From Listeria grayi DSM 20601 (lineage in GTDB: Bacteria > Bacillota > Bacilli > Lactobacillales > Listeriaceae): DNA of 64,000 nt. The translations under genes and the position numbers were made by a program. The stretch covers positions 964,761 to 1,028,760 of the forward strand of contig NZ_GL538352.1 in assembly GCF_000148995.1 (NCBI RefSeq), in the 5' to 3' direction. The notes beneath the pieces were generated by a model, which saw only the letters and a list, made by a program, of their open reading frames with translations, did not search any database and was not told the origin of the DNA. Below, piece after piece: positions 11,984 through 20,988 of this stretch (its first letter is position 1; each line of letters starts with the position of its first letter).

Positions 11984-12739
11984 CTATAGACCGCCGTAAC
12001 GGCGAGACCTCTGTTGGTATTCCATGATTGCCTTCGTCAAGTCGTCTTCTGAAAAATCCGGCCAATGTGTTTCCGTAAAATAAAATTCGCTGTACGCAAG
12101 TTGCCATAACATAAAATTACTTAAGCGTAGTTCTCCGCTGGTTCGAATCAATAGATCGGGATCGCCAAGACCATTGCTCATCAAATGCGCTTCAATGTCT
12201 TCTTCATTCAGACTGTCGATGCTCTTCCCTTGTTTCAGCATTTCTGTTGCTGCTGCTTTCATCGCAGAAACGATCTCTGACCGGCCGCCATAATTGAGCG
12301 CAAAATTCAGTGTTAAGCCATCGCAGTGAGCGGTATCCCGAATCGCATTCTCCACTGCTTGCAGCGTGTGGGCTGGCAGGTTTTCACGATAGCCCATCAC
12401 ATTGATGCGAACATTATGGTCGATCAGATCGGGAACGAAAGTATCAAAGAACTCTACAGGCAGTTTCATTAAGAAATCCACCTCTTCTTCCGGTCGTTTC
12501 CAATTTTCCGTAGAAAAAGCATAGAGCGTCAATACGTCGATTTTCAATCTGCTTGCAAATTTCGTGATCCGTTTGACTACTTCCATGCCTTCTTTGTGTC
12601 CGGCTATCCGCGGCAAAAATCGCTTTTTTGCCCATCTGCCATTGCCGTCCATAATGATCGCAATGTGTTTCGGCATCGGCAATTCATTGGAAAGCTCTAT
12701 ATTTATCAAATCGTCTTGTCGAAATAACTTTTTAAACAT
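11984..12739 (-). CDS. uppS: Isoprenyl transferase (undecaprenyl diphosphate synthase)
   Basis: It extends farnesyl diphosphate with isopentenyl units to C55 undecaprenyl diphosphate, the lipid carrier of cell-wall synthesis. HIAIIMDGNGRWAKKR has the catalytic Asp, and SGELRLSNFMLWQLAYSE is a second cis-prenyltransferase signature. Start ATG 12739 (MFKKLF) has GGAGG seven bases upstream. An 11-codon upstream extension lacks such a site and was not used. The 251-residue length is normal. Confidence 0.96.
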   Translation of the reverse strand: MFKKLFRQDDLINIELSNELPMPKHIAIIMDGNGRWAKKRFLPRIAGHKEGMEVVKRITKFASRLKIDVLTLYAFSTENWKRPEEEVDFLMKLPVEFFDTFVPDLIDHNVRINVMGYRENLPAHTLQAVENAIRDTAHCDGLTLNFALNYGGRSEIVSAMKAAATEMLKQGKSIDSLNEEDIEAHLMSNGLGDPDLLIRTSGELRLSNFMLWQLAYSEFYFTETHWPDFSEDDLTKAIMEYQQRSRRYGGL

Positions 12740-12895
12740 TTCATATCCTCCAATTAGAGAATGCTTCATCACTATCTTTTTGAGCGTTTCGTGCTACGCC
12801 ACTTTTTCTCAAAGCATGTCTAACCCTATCATACCAAAAATCTAGTGATTAATGTACTAAAAATTTGCTGTGATCCATTAGAGTTCTATGAGAAA

Positions 12896-12954
12896 TCTAA
12901 AAAAGAAAAAGCATTCCCTTCCCATTATTTAATGGAAAGAAACCGGAATGCTTT
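12896..12954 (-). terminator. Terminator downstream of frr
   Basis: On the minus strand the arms at 12945-12954 and 12908-12917 pair perfectly, with a nested hairpin in the loop, and are followed by TTTCTTTTTT. It suggests that pyrH-frr ends here and uppS and the downstream genes have a separate start or rely on readthrough. Confidence 0.8.
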
Positions 12955-13001
12955 ACGGTGATCAATTGTTTGCTTCTCAGGACCACGTCTATCTGTTTAG
13001 A

Positions 13002-13559
13002 TTAAACTTCCATGATTTCTGCTTCTTTATTTTTCGCGATTTCGTCAATGCGTTTGATGCTTTCATCTGTGATCGCTTGAACGTCTTCTCCGTAAGAACG
13101 AAGATCGTCTTCTGTTATCTCGCCACTCTTCTCTAGTTTTTTCAACTCTTCATTGGCATCACGGCGAATGTTACGAATCGCTACTTTTGCTTCTTCTGCT
13201 TCTTTTTTCACTTCTTTTACAAGTTCGCGACGGCGTTCTTCTGTTGGTTGTGGGATCGATAAGCGTAGAACTGTACCATCATTATTTGGGGATAGCCCAA
13301 GATCTGATTTTAAGATCGCTTTTTCCACATCTTCCAAACTATTTTTATCAAATGGTGTGATCACAAGGAGGCGTGCTTCTGGGATGCTGATCGATGCGAT
13401 TTGATTGATCGGTGTTGGTGCACCGTAATAATCTACTGTGATACGGTCAAGCAAAGAAGCGTTTGCCCGTCCGGCACGGATAGTTCCCAATTGTTTACTT
13501 AATGAATGTTCCGCTTTTTCCATTCTTGCTTTTGATTGTGTGATAACTTCGTTTGACAT
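13002..13559 (-). CDS. frr: Ribosome recycling factor
   Basis: It splits post-termination ribosomes together with EF-G. The 185-residue protein has the family start ([32 protein letters not shown]) and the C-terminal helical region ending NKEAEIMEV. It starts two bases after the pyrH stop with its GGGGG ribosome binding site inside pyrH, so the two are translationally linked. No anomalies. Confidence 0.97.
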   Translation of the reverse strand: MSNEVITQSKARMEKAEHSLSKQLGTIRAGRANASLLDRITVDYYGAPTPINQIASISIPEARLLVITPFDKNSLEDVEKAILKSDLGLSPNNDGTVLRLSIPQPTEERRRELVKEVKKEAEEAKVAIRNIRRDANEELKKLEKSGEITEDDLRSYGEDVQAITDESIKRIDEIAKNKEAEIMEV

Positions 13560-13561
13560 TT

Positions 13562-14287
13562 TTATTTCCCCCTGACAGTTGTACCGATTTTTTCACCTAA
13601 AATAACACGTTTGACATTATTGTCCTTCTCTTCAAACGAAAAGACAATAAGTGGGATATCATTATCCATGCTAAGCGACGAAGCGGTAGAGTCCATCACT
13701 TGCAGTCCTTCTTTGATAACATCTAAATAGGAAAGTTCTTCATATTTAACAGCGTTAGCATCTAATTTCGGATCTGCATTGTAAACGCCATCCACATTGT
13801 TCTTCGCCATTAAAATCACGTCTGCTTCAATTTCTGCTGCCCGAAGCGCTGCAGTTGTATCTGTCGAGAAATATGGATTTCCCGTACCACCAGCGAAGAT
13901 TACGACACGTCCTTTTTCCAAGTGTCTGATTGCTTTCCGGCGAATATAAGGTTCAGCGATTTGGCGCATATCGATAGAAGTTTGTACACGTGTTGCTACC
14001 CCAATATTTTCCAAGGAATCTTGAAGAGATAAGGAATTCATGACCGTTGCAAGCATTCCCATATAATCTGCTGCTGCACGATCCATTCCCATCTCGCTGC
14101 CTAATTTGCCGCGCCAGATATTTCCGCCTCCAACGACGATGGCAACTTCTACACCTAGTTCCACTACTTCTTTTACCTGTGCTGAAATCGAATTGACAAC
14201 ACCTGGGTTGATTCCAAAACCATCTGTTCCAGCAAGGGCTTCACCACTTAATTTTAATACTACACGTTTGTATTTCGGGGTATCCAT
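13562..14287 (-). CDS. pyrH: UMP kinase (hexameric amino-acid-kinase family)
   Basis: It phosphorylates UMP to UDP in pyrimidine nucleotide synthesis. Motifs include [37 protein letters not shown] and the nucleotide-binding loop [14 protein letters not shown]. Start ATG 14287 (MDTPKYKR) has GGAGG upstream; four additional in-frame codons upstream are not needed. The 241-residue length is normal. In Bacillus rpsB and tsf lie immediately upstream. Here they are on the same strand but about 7 kb away. Confidence 0.97.
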   Translation of the reverse strand: MDTPKYKRVVLKLSGEALAGTDGFGINPGVVNSISAQVKEVVELGVEVAIVVGGGNIWRGKLGSEMGMDRAAADYMGMLATVMNSLSLQDSLENIGVATRVQTSIDMRQIAEPYIRRKAIRHLEKGRVVIFAGGTGNPYFSTDTTAALRAAEIEADVILMAKNNVDGVYNADPKLDANAVKYEELSYLDVIKEGLQVMDSTASSLSMDNDIPLIVFSFEEKDNNVKRVILGEKIGTTVRGK

Positions 14288-14750
14288 AATAACCTCCATT
14301 TTTATAATCTACTACATAGATAAGGCTACGCTCTATCCATCGTATCTATTTTACTAAAAAAAAAGCATTAGCAAAAGCATTTTACTTAAAAAAGTTGAAT
14401 TAACTTTACATGTCCTTTTTTATTTTAACAGAATAAACGTATTTTTGCGCACATAATACAGAAGAAAATGATATTCGCAGATGTCATTGTGATGACAGCG
14501 TATTTGTGGTGTAGATGTCATGCTTCTCCAACTCCGTTTCTAAAAAGCGAACATTCAATGTTATATTATTCATTAAAATACATTATTTTTATCACATATC
14601 GCACGCCGAAGAAAATGAAAAGGGTTACTTTGCTCAATATTTACCATAATTAATATAATTTACATAAAAACACGAACTATCCATCGAAAATTTACAATAA
14701 AAAACTGGCTATCTCTTTTAAATTTTGGTAAGATTTGAGTAGTGATTTTA

Positions 14751-14766
14751 TTACATAAAATTACAT
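14751..14766 (+). promoter_or_regulatory. Candidate Pho box upstream of the phn-type operon
   Basis: Two direct copies of TTACAT separated by four bases (14751-14756 and 14761-14766) match the spacing of PhoP-binding repeats in B. subtilis (TTAACA-like, N4-6). Further TTTACA copies lie at about 14669 and 14691. A weak -10 (TGTAAT) follows at about 14770. The rest of the 14288-14818 gap shows no gene. The assignment rests on motif similarity only. Confidence 0.35.
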
Positions 14767-14818
14767 AGTTGTAATGGGAAAGAAATCTTTCCTACATTCC
14801 AAAGGGGGAAATTTATTC

Positions 14819-15745
14819 ATGAATAGTTTCAAAAAGGCAACCATTATGGCGCTTGGATTAATCCTTGCCATCGTGCTGACAGCATGTGGAGGCGACAAAC
14901 AAGCAAGCAGCAAAGACGGCTATGAGCCGAAAGAGTTAAAGGTGCAGTTTGTTCCATCGCAATCCGCAGAAACGCTTGAAGCAAAAGCAAAACCTTTAGA
15001 AAAACTATTGTCTGATCAACTGGATATTCCAGTAAAAGTAAGTGTCTCAACAGATTATAATACAATCATCGAAGCTATGGACTCAAAACAAGTCGATGTA
15101 GGTTTCCTACCTCCAAATGCTTATGTTTTAGCACATGAACAAAGCAATGCAAAAGTGCTTCTTCAAGCAGAACGTTTCGGTATCAAACAACCAGGCGGAA
15201 AATCGACAGATAAATTAACAGACTCTTACCGTTCGATGGTAATTGTCAAAAAAGGCAGCAAAATCAAAGACTTGAAAGATCTGAAAGGTAAAAAAATCGC
15301 GACGCAAGACGTAACTTCTTCTGCCGGCTATGTATGGCCAGTTGCAGAAATGAAAAAAGCTGGTGTCGATATTGAAAAAGACGGCATCAAGACAGTACAA
15401 GTCAAAGGCCATGACCAAGCCGTTCTTTCCGTATTGAATGGTGACGTGGACGCCGCTTTTGTCTTTGAAGATGCTCGTAATACAGTAGCAAAAGATGTTC
15501 CAGATATCTTTGACAAAGTAGTTCCCGTTTATTTCACAAAACCGATTCCCAACGATACAATCACTGTCCGTTCGGATATGAGCAAAAAATGGGATAAAAA
15601 AATCCAAGATGCTTTTATCAAAATCGGTAAATCGAAAAAAGGCCACGATATCATTTCTTCTGTTTATTCTCATGAAGGCTATAAAAAATCAAAAGACAGC
15701 AACTTTGATATCGTTCGTGAATACGCTAAAGAAGTCGGTCAATGA
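14819..15745 (+). CDS. phnD: Phosphate/phosphonate-type ABC transporter substrate-binding lipoprotein
   Basis: It captures a phosphorus compound outside the membrane and passes it to the permeases encoded downstream. The N-terminus is a lipoprotein signal with lipobox LTAC (Cys 23). The mature part has the PhnD family features EPKELKVQFVPSQSAET, VGFLPPNAYVLAHEQ, a central LKGKKIATQDVTSSAGYVWP ligand-binding segment and NGDVDAAFVFEDA. An in-frame extension of 15 codons exists upstream, but ATG 14819 has GGGGG and a proper signal peptide. It is the first gene of a five-gene operon with phnC-phnE-phnE and a nucleotidase. The ligand (phosphonate, phosphite or phosphate ester) cannot be read from sequence. 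Confidence 0.92.
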   Translation: MNSFKKATIMALGLILAIVLTACGGDKQASSKDGYEPKELKVQFVPSQSAETLEAKAKPLEKLLSDQLDIPVKVSVSTDYNTIIEAMDSKQVDVGFLPPNAYVLAHEQSNAKVLLQAERFGIKQPGGKSTDKLTDSYRSMVIVKKGSKIKDLKDLKGKKIATQDVTSSAGYVWPVAEMKKAGVDIEKDGIKTVQVKGHDQAVLSVLNGDVDAAFVFEDARNTVAKDVPDIFDKVVPVYFTKPIPNDTITVRSDMSKKWDKKIQDAFIKIGKSKKGHDIISSVYSHEGYKKSKDSNFDIVREYAKEVGQ

Positions 15746-15865
15746 TAACCGATACGCAGTTTAAGTAAGAAAACCGATAGAATGAGGTTGTCTTCTGCTT
15801 CGGCGGGAGATAACCTTTTCTGCTATCAAAAAGAGAAACGCAATCTACTGGAGGAATATAATTGT

Positions 15866-16657
15866 ATGGAAGCACTAAATGCAAAACAATCGATTATTTC
15901 ATTTAAAAATGTCAGCAAAATCTATCCAAATGGGGTTAAAGGATTAAAAAATATCAATATTGAAATCGAAAAAGGTGAATTCGTCATTGTTGTCGGATTA
16001 TCTGGAGCTGGAAAAAGCACCATGCTTCGTGCGATCAACCGGCTTCATGAGATTTCTGAAGGCGATATCCAAATCGATGGCAATTCGATCACAAAAGCAA
16101 AAGGCAAAACACTGCGCTTGATCCGCCGTGATATTGGGATGATCTTCCAAAGTTTCAATCTAGTTAAGCGCTCTTCTGTTTTGCGAAATGTGCTGACTGG
16201 GCGTGTCGCGTATCATCCAACTTGGAAAACAATGTTCAACCTCTTCCCCACTAAAGATAAAGAACTCGCTTATCAAGCATTACAGCGCGTAAACCTTGCA
16301 GAAAAGATCTATACACGCGCCGACGAACTTTCCGGTGGTCAACAGCAACGTGTTTCCATTGCCCGCGCCTTGACACAAGAGCCGAAAATCATTTTGGCTG
16401 ACGAGCCGGTCGCTTCACTTGATCCGCTTACGACTCAAAAAGTAATGAATGACTTGAAGCGTATCAATCAAGATCTACATATCACTGTCGTTGTCAACCT
16501 CCATTCCGTGGAATTAGCTAGAGAATACGGGACACGGATCATTGGTCTGCGCGATGGCGAACTGGTTTTTGATGGACCTGTTGCTGCGGCGACAGATGAG
16601 ACCCTTCGAGAAATCTATGGAGAAAAAATCCTCGAAGAAAATGAGGGAGTGGAATAA
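15866..16657 (+). CDS. phnC: Phosphonate-type ABC transporter ATPase
   Basis: It is the nucleotide-binding subunit that powers import. Visible motifs are Walker [11 protein letters not shown]-loop [10 protein letters not shown], signature LSGGQQQR, Walker [14 protein letters not shown] and H-loop [10 protein letters not shown]. The 263-residue length fits PhnC. ATG 15866 is 11 bases after GGAGG; the longer in-frame reading from 15782 lacks support. The stop overlaps the next start by one base (TAATG), indicating coupled translation. Confidence 0.95.
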   Translation: MEALNAKQSIISFKNVSKIYPNGVKGLKNINIEIEKGEFVIVVGLSGAGKSTMLRAINRLHEISEGDIQIDGNSITKAKGKTLRLIRRDIGMIFQSFNLVKRSSVLRNVLTGRVAYHPTWKTMFNLFPTKDKELAYQALQRVNLAEKIYTRADELSGGQQQRVSIARALTQEPKIILADEPVASLDPLTTQKVMNDLKRINQDLHITVVVNLHSVELAREYGTRIIGLRDGELVFDGPVAAATDETLREIYGEKILEENEGVE

Positions 16658-17445
16658 TGAAAGAAAACGCTACACTTTTACCGAAGCCAAAAAGCAAATG
16701 GAAAAATTGGCTGTGGTTGGCGATTTTTATCGTTGCTTTGCTCTACAGTTCCGATCTTTCCGGCGTAGATATCGCCTCTTTGTTGACAAATGGCAATCAG
16801 ATCACATCTATCCTTTCCAAAATGGCACACCCAGACTGGGCATACATTACAATCATTATCGAACCTTTATTAGAAACGATTCGCATGGCGGTCCTAGGTA
16901 CTACGATCGGTGCAATTGTCGCGCTGCCTTTCTCGATCCTAGCCGCGCGTAATATCATTAAAAATCGAATAATCAACGCAGTACTGCGTTTTGTTTTAAA
17001 TATCATTCGTACGATCCCTGATTTGATGTTAGCCGCTATGTTTGTGGCGATCGTCGGTATTGGCCCTGTGGCTGGTATTATCACCCTTGCGATCTTTTCA
17101 TTCGGAATGATCTCGAAACTATTTTACGAAGCCATCGAAACTATCGACGAAGGACCGATCGAAGCAATGACAGCTGCCGGCGCTAACAAATGGCAGATCA
17201 TTCGTTTTGCAGTTGTTCCTCAAGTAAGTAGCCATTTCTTCAGCTATTTTCTATATGCGTTTGAAATCAACGTTCGTGCTTCCACGGTACTTGGCTACAT
17301 CGGCGCTGGCGGGATCGGGATCTTCTTACAACGGTCACTCAGTCAGTTTCGTTATGACCGTACCTCTATTATTGTTATCGTTATTTTTGTGGTCGTACTT
17401 ATTATCGATACAATCAGTAATAAATTAAGGGAGCGATTATTATAA
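16657..17445 (+). CDS. phnE: Phosphonate-type ABC transporter permease, first copy
   Basis: This integral membrane permease has 262 residues and about six membrane segments. The EAA-type loop is visible (YEAIETIDEGPIEAMTAAGANK), followed by IRASTVLGYIGAGGIG-like sequence near the end. It overlaps both neighbours by one base. With the second copy it probably forms a heterodimeric channel. Tandem phnE copies are common in PhnCDE importers. Confidence 0.93.
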   Translation: MKENATLLPKPKSKWKNWLWLAIFIVALLYSSDLSGVDIASLLTNGNQITSILSKMAHPDWAYITIIIEPLLETIRMAVLGTTIGAIVALPFSILAARNIIKNRIINAVLRFVLNIIRTIPDLMLAAMFVAIVGIGPVAGIITLAIFSFGMISKLFYEAIETIDEGPIEAMTAAGANKWQIIRFAVVPQVSSHFFSYFLYAFEINVRASTVLGYIGAGGIGIFLQRSLSQFRYDRTSIIVIVIFVVVLIIDTISNKLRERLL

Positions 17446-18233
17446 TGTTACCACTTGAACCGCGAAAAAATAGATATAAAATGATTGCCACCATTATAAT
17501 CATCGCCTTGATCTATGTTTGGGCAATCGCAGGCACACCATTTGTCGGCATCAAAGATTCCGCTGGTGAGATAACAAAATCGATTTTATCCGGAATCATT
17601 CATCCGGATTGGCACTATATTTATACAGGTGACGGCGAAGATTTGATCAGTATGCTGATCCAAACGCTGGCAATTGCCTTCCTAGGAACATTCATCTCCG
17701 CAATTTTAAGTTTACCACTTGCTTTTTGGGCTGCTCGAAATCGGAAAAGCAACCGAGCAATCTCTGGTTCTGGAAAGATCATTCTGACCGCGATCCGGAC
17801 ATTCCCAGAAATCGTACTGGCGATCATCTTTATCAAAATGGTTGGACCAGGTTCTTACGCCGGCGTTTTAGCCGTGAGTATCCATTCGATCGGCATGCTG
17901 GCAAAACTTTACAGCGAAGCAATCGAAAATATGGATCATGGCCCGAGTGAATCGGTGATGAGTTCTGGTGGTAGTAAAGTAAACATTCTGTTCTTTGCTA
18001 CTTTGCCACAATTGATTCCTGAATTTATTTCCTACACCCTTTATCGATTCGAACTCGCTGTTCGTTCCGCTTCGATTTTAGGTATTGTTGGCGCCGGCGG
18101 GATCGGGACGCCGATGATCTTTGCGATCGACGGCCGTTCTTGGGACCGTGTCGGCATTATTTTGATCGGGATAATTGTTATGGTCACCTGTATTGATCTG
18201 ATTTCAGGCGCCCTCCGCAAAAAATTAGTTTAA
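17445..18233 (+). CDS. phnE: Phosphonate-type ABC transporter permease, second copy
   Basis: This paralogue of the preceding gene also has 262 residues. Its EAA loop reads YSEAIENMDHGPSESVMSSGGSK and it ends with ASILGIVGAGGIGTPM and a last membrane helix. The start overlaps the first permease by one base, giving near-equal expression of the two half-channels. Sequence divergence between the copies suggests an old duplication rather than a recent one. Confidence 0.93.
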   Translation: MLPLEPRKNRYKMIATIIIIALIYVWAIAGTPFVGIKDSAGEITKSILSGIIHPDWHYIYTGDGEDLISMLIQTLAIAFLGTFISAILSLPLAFWAARNRKSNRAISGSGKIILTAIRTFPEIVLAIIFIKMVGPGSYAGVLAVSIHSIGMLAKLYSEAIENMDHGPSESVMSSGGSKVNILFFATLPQLIPEFISYTLYRFELAVRSASILGIVGAGGIGTPMIFAIDGRSWDRVGIILIGIIVMVTCIDLISGALRKKLV

Positions 18234-18252
18234 GAAGTGAGGTTATAAGAAG

Positions 18253-19809
18253 ATGAAACTAACTATTTTAGCAACAAGTGACCTGCATGGCTATATCGAA
18301 CCAACCAATTTCGGCAGCCGCGGACAGAACCAGCCATTTGGTGCCGCAAAAGCTGCAGCAGTCATCGAAGCGACTAGAAATCATGCGGACGGACCTACAG
18401 TTGTCATTGAAAACGGCGATTTTATCCAAGGCTCACCATTGAGTTATTATATTGCTAAGCAGCAAGCTGGATCCCCCGAACTGTTGACGAATGTCGCAAA
18501 TGCAATCGGCTATGATGCCGGCATTTTAGGAAATCATGAGTTTAACTATGGTCGCGATTATCTAGAACAAGCGACAGCAGCCTATCACTATCCCATCCTT
18601 TGCGCAAATATCATTGATGCAAATGGTTCACCAGCATTTGGCAAAGCCTACACGATCTTAGAAAAAGCAGGTCTCAAGATCGCTATTCTAGGTCTGACGA
18701 CTTCCTATATTCCAAACTGGGAACATCCTAGCCATATTGAGGGCCTGCAGTTTTTAGATGTAGCCACAACTGCAAAAAAATATATTCCCAAGCTTCGCGA
18801 ACTGGCAGATATCGTGATCGTTAGCTACCATGGCGGTTTTGAGCGTGATTTAATAAGTGGCGAACCAACCGAAGCGCTGACCAAAGAAAATCAAGGCTAC
18901 CAACTTTTGGAAGAAGTCCCAGGCATCGATGCCCTCATTACCGGCCATCAGCATCGCGTGATCGCAGATACTATCAACGGTGTCCCCATTATCCAGCCAG
19001 GCTTTCGCGGGGAATATGTCGGGCAGATAGTTTTAGAATTGGCAGCTGATAACGGCAATTACAGCATTACAAGTGCCACGCCTTCCCTATTAGCGACAAA
19101 AGATGCTATACCGGATAAGACCGTCAGCGAACAAATCGCGCCAATTGCTGCCGAAGTAGAGAATTGGCTAGATGCCCCCCTGGGGACAGTAAGCGGCGAT
19201 ATGCGTATCACAGATCCCGATAAAGCCCGCCTCTTTGAACATCCGTACGTGGAATTTATCCAAAAAGTACAAATGGAGGCAAGCAGTGCAGCCATTTCCG
19301 GGACAGCTTTATTTAATAACGAAGGAACTGGATTCAGTCATACCATTACCATGCGTGACGTTGTGACCAATTATATTTATCCAAATACATTGGCCGTTTT
19401 AAAAGTTACTGGCGCGGATCTACGCGCTGCTCTAGAGCGTTCCGCTTCCTTCTTTCAAATGGAAGCTGACGGTTCGATTGGTATCAATCCAACATTCATC
19501 AGTCCTAAACCCCAATATTATAATTACGATATGTACGAAGGCATCAATTATACGATCCACGTTCAGCAACCAATCGGCGAACGCGTTTCTCCGATTCTTT
19601 ACAAGGGAAAACAAGTTCAACCTGACGATGTGCTGGAAATCGTTATCAACCAATATCGAGCGGTCGGCGGCGGTGATTATCCTATGTTTGATGCCAGTAA
19701 GATCATCCGCGAGATCCAAATAGATATGACAGAACTGATTGCTGACTACCTGAAACGGCACCCGATTGTTAAAGCAACGGTCAATAATAATTTTCAAGTT
19801 AGAATTTAA
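18253..19809 (+). CDS. CpdB/UshA-type metallophosphoesterase (nucleotidase), cytoplasmic
   Basis: It probably hydrolyses 2',3'-cyclic nucleotides and/or 5'-nucleotides. The N-terminal calcineurin-like domain has LATSDLHGY (D10, H12), ENGDFIQGS, GNHEFNYG and ITGHQHR metal-binding motifs. The C-terminal 5'-nucleotidase domain carries NQYRAVGGGDYPMF, which stacks the base. There is no signal peptide, so unlike many CpdB/UshA proteins it should act inside the cell, as YunD-type proteins do. It begins 19 bases after phnE, behind a GAGG-like site, and ends the operon. This suggests the importer brings in a phosphorylated compound that the enzyme dephosphorylates. No C-P lyase or phosphonatase gene is present. 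Confidence 0.85.
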   Translation: MKLTILATSDLHGYIEPTNFGSRGQNQPFGAAKAAAVIEATRNHADGPTVVIENGDFIQGSPLSYYIAKQQAGSPELLTNVANAIGYDAGILGNHEFNYGRDYLEQATAAYHYPILCANIIDANGSPAFGKAYTILEKAGLKIAILGLTTSYIPNWEHPSHIEGLQFLDVATTAKKYIPKLRELADIVIVSYHGGFERDLISGEPTEALTKENQGYQLLEEVPGIDALITGHQHRVIADTINGVPIIQPGFRGEYVGQIVLELAADNGNYSITSATPSLLATKDAIPDKTVSEQIAPIAAEVENWLDAPLGTVSGDMRITDPDKARLFEHPYVEFIQKVQMEASSAAISGTALFNNEGTGFSHTITMRDVVTNYIYPNTLAVLKVTGADLRAALERSASFFQMEADGSIGINPTFISPKPQYYNYDMYEGINYTIHVQQPIGERVSPILYKGKQVQPDDVLEIVINQYRAVGGGDYPMFDASKIIREIQIDMTELIADYLKRHPIVKATVNNNFQVRI

Positions 19810-19828
19810 AAAGCACATGGAAACAAAG

Positions 19829-19877
19829 AAGCCAGGAAAGAAAATCATGAATCTAGATTTTCTTTCCTGGCTTTTAT
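19829..19877 (+). terminator. Terminator of the phn-type operon
   Basis: An 18-bp perfect stem (19829-19846 with 19856-19873, 9-nt loop) is followed by TTTTAT. It lies 20 bases after the nucleotidase stop. Confidence 0.9.
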
Positions 19878-20057
19878 AAAAAGTAAATACTATATTAACT
19901 ACTTAAGGAATTTTTTTAAGGTCATTGCCCTAATAGCGTAAGACTAAATTTATTCTTACCAATAAGATCAGCAAAAAAACCTTTAAACGTCCGAAAGTTA
20001 CTTTCATAATTGTTTTTACGTTATTTATAGATTCGGCTCATAAAAAGTTCTATGATC

Positions 20058-20092
20058 TAAAAAATAATAATTCCGGGCCGAAGCGAGGTTTA
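20058..20092. repeat. Downstream border motif of secreted-protein cassette A
   Basis: TAAAAAATAA (20058-20067) and GAAGCGAGGTTTA (20080-20092) are separated by 12 bases. The same two blocks, 10 bases apart, occur at 32272-32304 at the equivalent end of cassette C. Here the motif abuts the stop of the probable immunity gene. Confidence 0.6.
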
Positions 20093-20094
20093 TT

Positions 20095-20334
20095 TTAGTT
20101 CCACTCTAAGTTTGGAACTTGCTCAATGAATGTTTTCCCATCAATTATACCTTGCATAAATAAAGCTTCTGCGGTTTCAAAGTATTGTGTATCTGAATTA
20201 GGAGCGGACAGAAGGAAACTTTTTTCTTCTGGCACTCGGCTAATCCACCACTCCTCGTTCTTATAGTCAAAAGAAAGTTCTTGATCGTGCTCTTCAATTT
20301 CTTTTCTAAATTGCTTCCACTCTTCTTTTGTCAA
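20095..20334 (-). CDS. Small acidic cytoplasmic protein, probable immunity protein of cassette A
   Basis: The 79-residue soluble protein (MTKEEWKQFRKEIEEHDQEL..., ending EQVPNLEWN) has no signal peptide or membrane segment and is rich in Glu and Asp. It starts at TTG 20334 with GAGGAGG seven bases upstream, only 15 bases after the stop of the secreted Lys-rich gene. A small acidic cytoplasmic protein directly behind a secreted, extremely basic one is the usual layout of a toxin and its immunity partner. That role is inferred from position and charge; no family was identified with certainty. Confidence 0.7.
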   Translation of the reverse strand: MTKEEWKQFRKEIEEHDQELSFDYKNEEWWISRVPEEKSFLLSAPNSDTQYFETAEALFMQGIIDGKTFIEQVPNLEWN

Positions 20335-20349
20335 CTGTTTTCCTCCTCA

Positions 20350-20919
20350 TTAGTACCATTTCTTTTTCAATTTCAGTTCACCTTTTTTATCCTTATACCA
20401 ATCGTGCCGATGCGGTACTTTTGGATGTTGCTTAGGATTATTATGGTCCGTGTAATGGATGTCTGTTTGAGCTTCTCTATTTTTCCCATAGTAACGCCTC
20501 TTCATAAGTTTGCCATTTTTATAGTAATCAATTGAAGAATATTTTTTATACTTTCTCGGAAAGTTTTTCTCGCTCGTGACTTTCTTATTATTCCCCTTAA
20601 CCTTTTTACCTTTTTTCTTAGCTGACTTGTATTTTTGAGCTTTAGTCTTTTTCTTTTTCTTCTTCTTTTTCTTTTTACTCTTCTTTTTTCCTTTGTTCGA
20701 TTTTGGTTTTGGCTTTGGTTTCGGAGCTGGCTTTGCATTCCCTCCGCCCGATGCATGTGCACGTCCTACTCCAACACCCGGTGAAGGTGCACTCCCATCT
20801 GTCTGATTTGCCGCAGGGCTAGCAGTTTGTTCTTTTGCTATTGCTACAGTCGCTGATACACTTACAGAAAATAACATTAAACTAGCTGCTAATATGTACA
20901 GTAGATGCTTTAATTTCAT
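20350..20919 (-). CDS. Secreted lysine-rich protein with toxin-like C-terminal domain (cassette A)
   Basis: The 189-residue protein starts at ATG 20919 behind GGAG. A signal peptide (about 1-28, cleavage after VAIA) is followed by a Pro/Gly-rich linker containing NQTDG (38-42) and a KPAPKPKPKPK stretch. A very basic tract with 11 lysines in a row follows, and then a C-terminal module of about 60 residues with the pattern YYGKN...DIHYTDHNNPKQHPKVPHRHDW. From memory, that His/Pro-rich pattern resembles C-terminal effector modules at the ends of phage and polymorphic-toxin proteins; this was not verified. If so, the protein is a stand-alone secreted toxin whose basic tract binds envelopes. It shares an identical 29-bp upstream block with the gene at 32511-33038. 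Confidence 0.72.
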   Translation of the reverse strand: MKLKHLLYILAASLMLFSVSVSATVAIAKEQTASPAANQTDGSAPSPGVGVGRAHASGGGNAKPAPKPKPKPKSNKGKKKSKKKKKKKKKKTKAQKYKSAKKKGKKVKGNNKKVTSEKNFPRKYKKYSSIDYYKNGKLMKRRYYGKNREAQTDIHYTDHNNPKQHPKVPHRHDWYKDKKGELKLKKKWY

Positions 20920-20988
20920 TTTCTCACACTCCATTATATAATATCCCCTTTAGGATAACAAAATGGGTGTTTAATTTGTATAGGAACG

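Noticed and set aside
14468..14653. 61-codon plus-strand ORF in the gap before phnD
   Set aside because: No ribosome binding site, and the predicted protein has no recognisable features; the stretch is A/T-rich upstream DNA.
14819..18233. A full phosphonate degradation (C-P lyase) operon
   Set aside because: Only the importer genes are present; no phnG-M, phnX or phnW genes in the window.
20350..20760. Lysine-rich gene as a simple low-complexity artefact
   Set aside because: It has a good ribosome binding site, a clear signal peptide, a compact non-repetitive C-terminal domain and a tightly linked partner gene, so it is kept as a real gene.
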